A stretch of 5,032 nt of DNA from Fibrobacterales bacterium. GTDB taxonomy: Bacteria > Fibrobacterota > Fibrobacteria > Fibrobacterales > Fibrobacteraceae. The position numbers and the translations under genes are program-made. The first letter of the stretch is position 1, and the number at the start of each line of letters is the position of its first letter. Positions 4,819 through 5,032 of this stretch are shown here, in pieces. The DNA lies in NCBI GenBank assembly GCA_025997455.1, contig BNUP01000142.1, forward strand, positions 1 through 5,032. The letters run 5' to 3'. A model generated the notes under the pieces. That model made no database searches, had not been told where the DNA came from, and saw only the letters and a program-made list of their open reading frames with translations.

Positions 4819-5032
4819 ATGCCCACAAAACCCCCAAAAGTGCCAACGATACTCCCTCCCAAAGACGACTTTGTCTTCAAAATGTTGTTTGGCGAAAAGC
4901 GGAATATACACCTCCTCAAAGAATTTCTAAGAGCGGTATTGCACTTAGGTGCGAGTGAACTTAAAACCGTATCCTTAGAGAACACGCACCTCAAAGCGGA
5001 ATACCTAAAAGACAAGTTGAACATTCTCGATG
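4819..5032 (+). CDS. Rpn family PD-(D/E)XK nuclease, N-terminal part (runs off the window)
   Basis: The ATG at 4819 opens a frame of 71 codons still open at the window end. It begins MPTKPPKVPTILPPKDDFVF, then KMLFGEKRN (21-29), LLKEFLRAVL (32-41) and a segment ending KAEYLKDKLNILD. The order DFVFK-LFG, then a helix, then K-D-LDILD-like is the characteristic start of the Rpn/transposase-like PD-(D/E)XK nuclease family. The final Asp71 is in the position of the first catalytic acid. Rpn proteins are DNA endonucleases that promote RecA-independent recombination when overproduced, and some act as toxins in phage defence. There is no Shine-Dalgarno before the ATG (TTTCCTCCA), which may keep expression low. 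Its N-terminus matches the relic at 4143 closely. Completeness and the presence of an internal start cannot be judged here. Confidence 0.88.
   Translation, partial: MPTKPPKVPTILPPKDDFVFKMLFGEKRNIHLLKEFLRAVLHLGASELKTVSLENTHLKAEYLKDKLNILD

Noticed and set aside
4532..4930. 132-codon + strand frame spanning the relic end, hairpin and second Rpn start
   Set aside because: It crosses a stem-loop, the inverted repeat and the Rpn start in another frame; its composition is not protein-like.
4779..5024. 81-codon antisense frame opposite the second Rpn gene
   Set aside because: It is opposite clear Rpn coding sequence and has no supporting motif.

Overview
The window looks like a chromosomal segment of a Gram-negative bacterium, most likely from the Fibrobacter group. 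This is inferred from lipoprotein signals followed by a polyserine linker, a style common in Fibrobacter secreted proteins. It is also suggested by a tRNA gene that does not encode CCA and a diaminopimelate pathway gene. I could not run a database search, so the lineage remains tentative.

Left part (1-1037): dapF (diaminopimelate epimerase, complete, + strand) faces a tRNA-Gly(UCC) gene on the - strand. The tRNA has its own near-perfect promoter at 1048-1076.

Middle part (1105-3653, - strand): a two-gene cassette with a 29 bp gap. The first gene encodes a lipoprotein with a polyserine stalk, a MACPF (perforin-like) pore-forming domain and a glycine-rich C-terminal domain like those on phage tail-fibre tips. 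The second encodes a cysteine-rich lipoprotein with an LprI/DUF1311-type domain. Their order and spacing suggest co-transcription. Upstream lies a 39 bp pair of perfect palindromes, possibly a control element. A contact- or diffusion-based antibacterial (or anti-eukaryotic) pore-forming lipoprotein with an accessory or protective partner is the simplest reading, but the partner's role is inference.

Right part (3666-5032): a repeat-rich, gene-poor region built around Rpn (PD-(D/E)XK recombination-promoting nuclease) genes. Three tandem copies of a 59 bp repeat lie at 3887-4063 and a fourth, inverted and diverged copy lies at 4650-4708. Between them is an Rpn gene that has lost its nuclease core: about 15 N-terminal codons are joined, out of frame, to the intact C-terminal domain. 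That domain starts with an ATG at 4228 behind a strong internal Shine-Dalgarno and carries tandem four-residue repeats. These are the features described for the separately translated RpnS antitoxin. A second Rpn gene with the same N-terminus starts at 4819 and runs off the window. The region may therefore hold a free-standing RpnS-like ORF next to a full-length Rpn toxin gene, which I regard as the most interesting hypothesis here.
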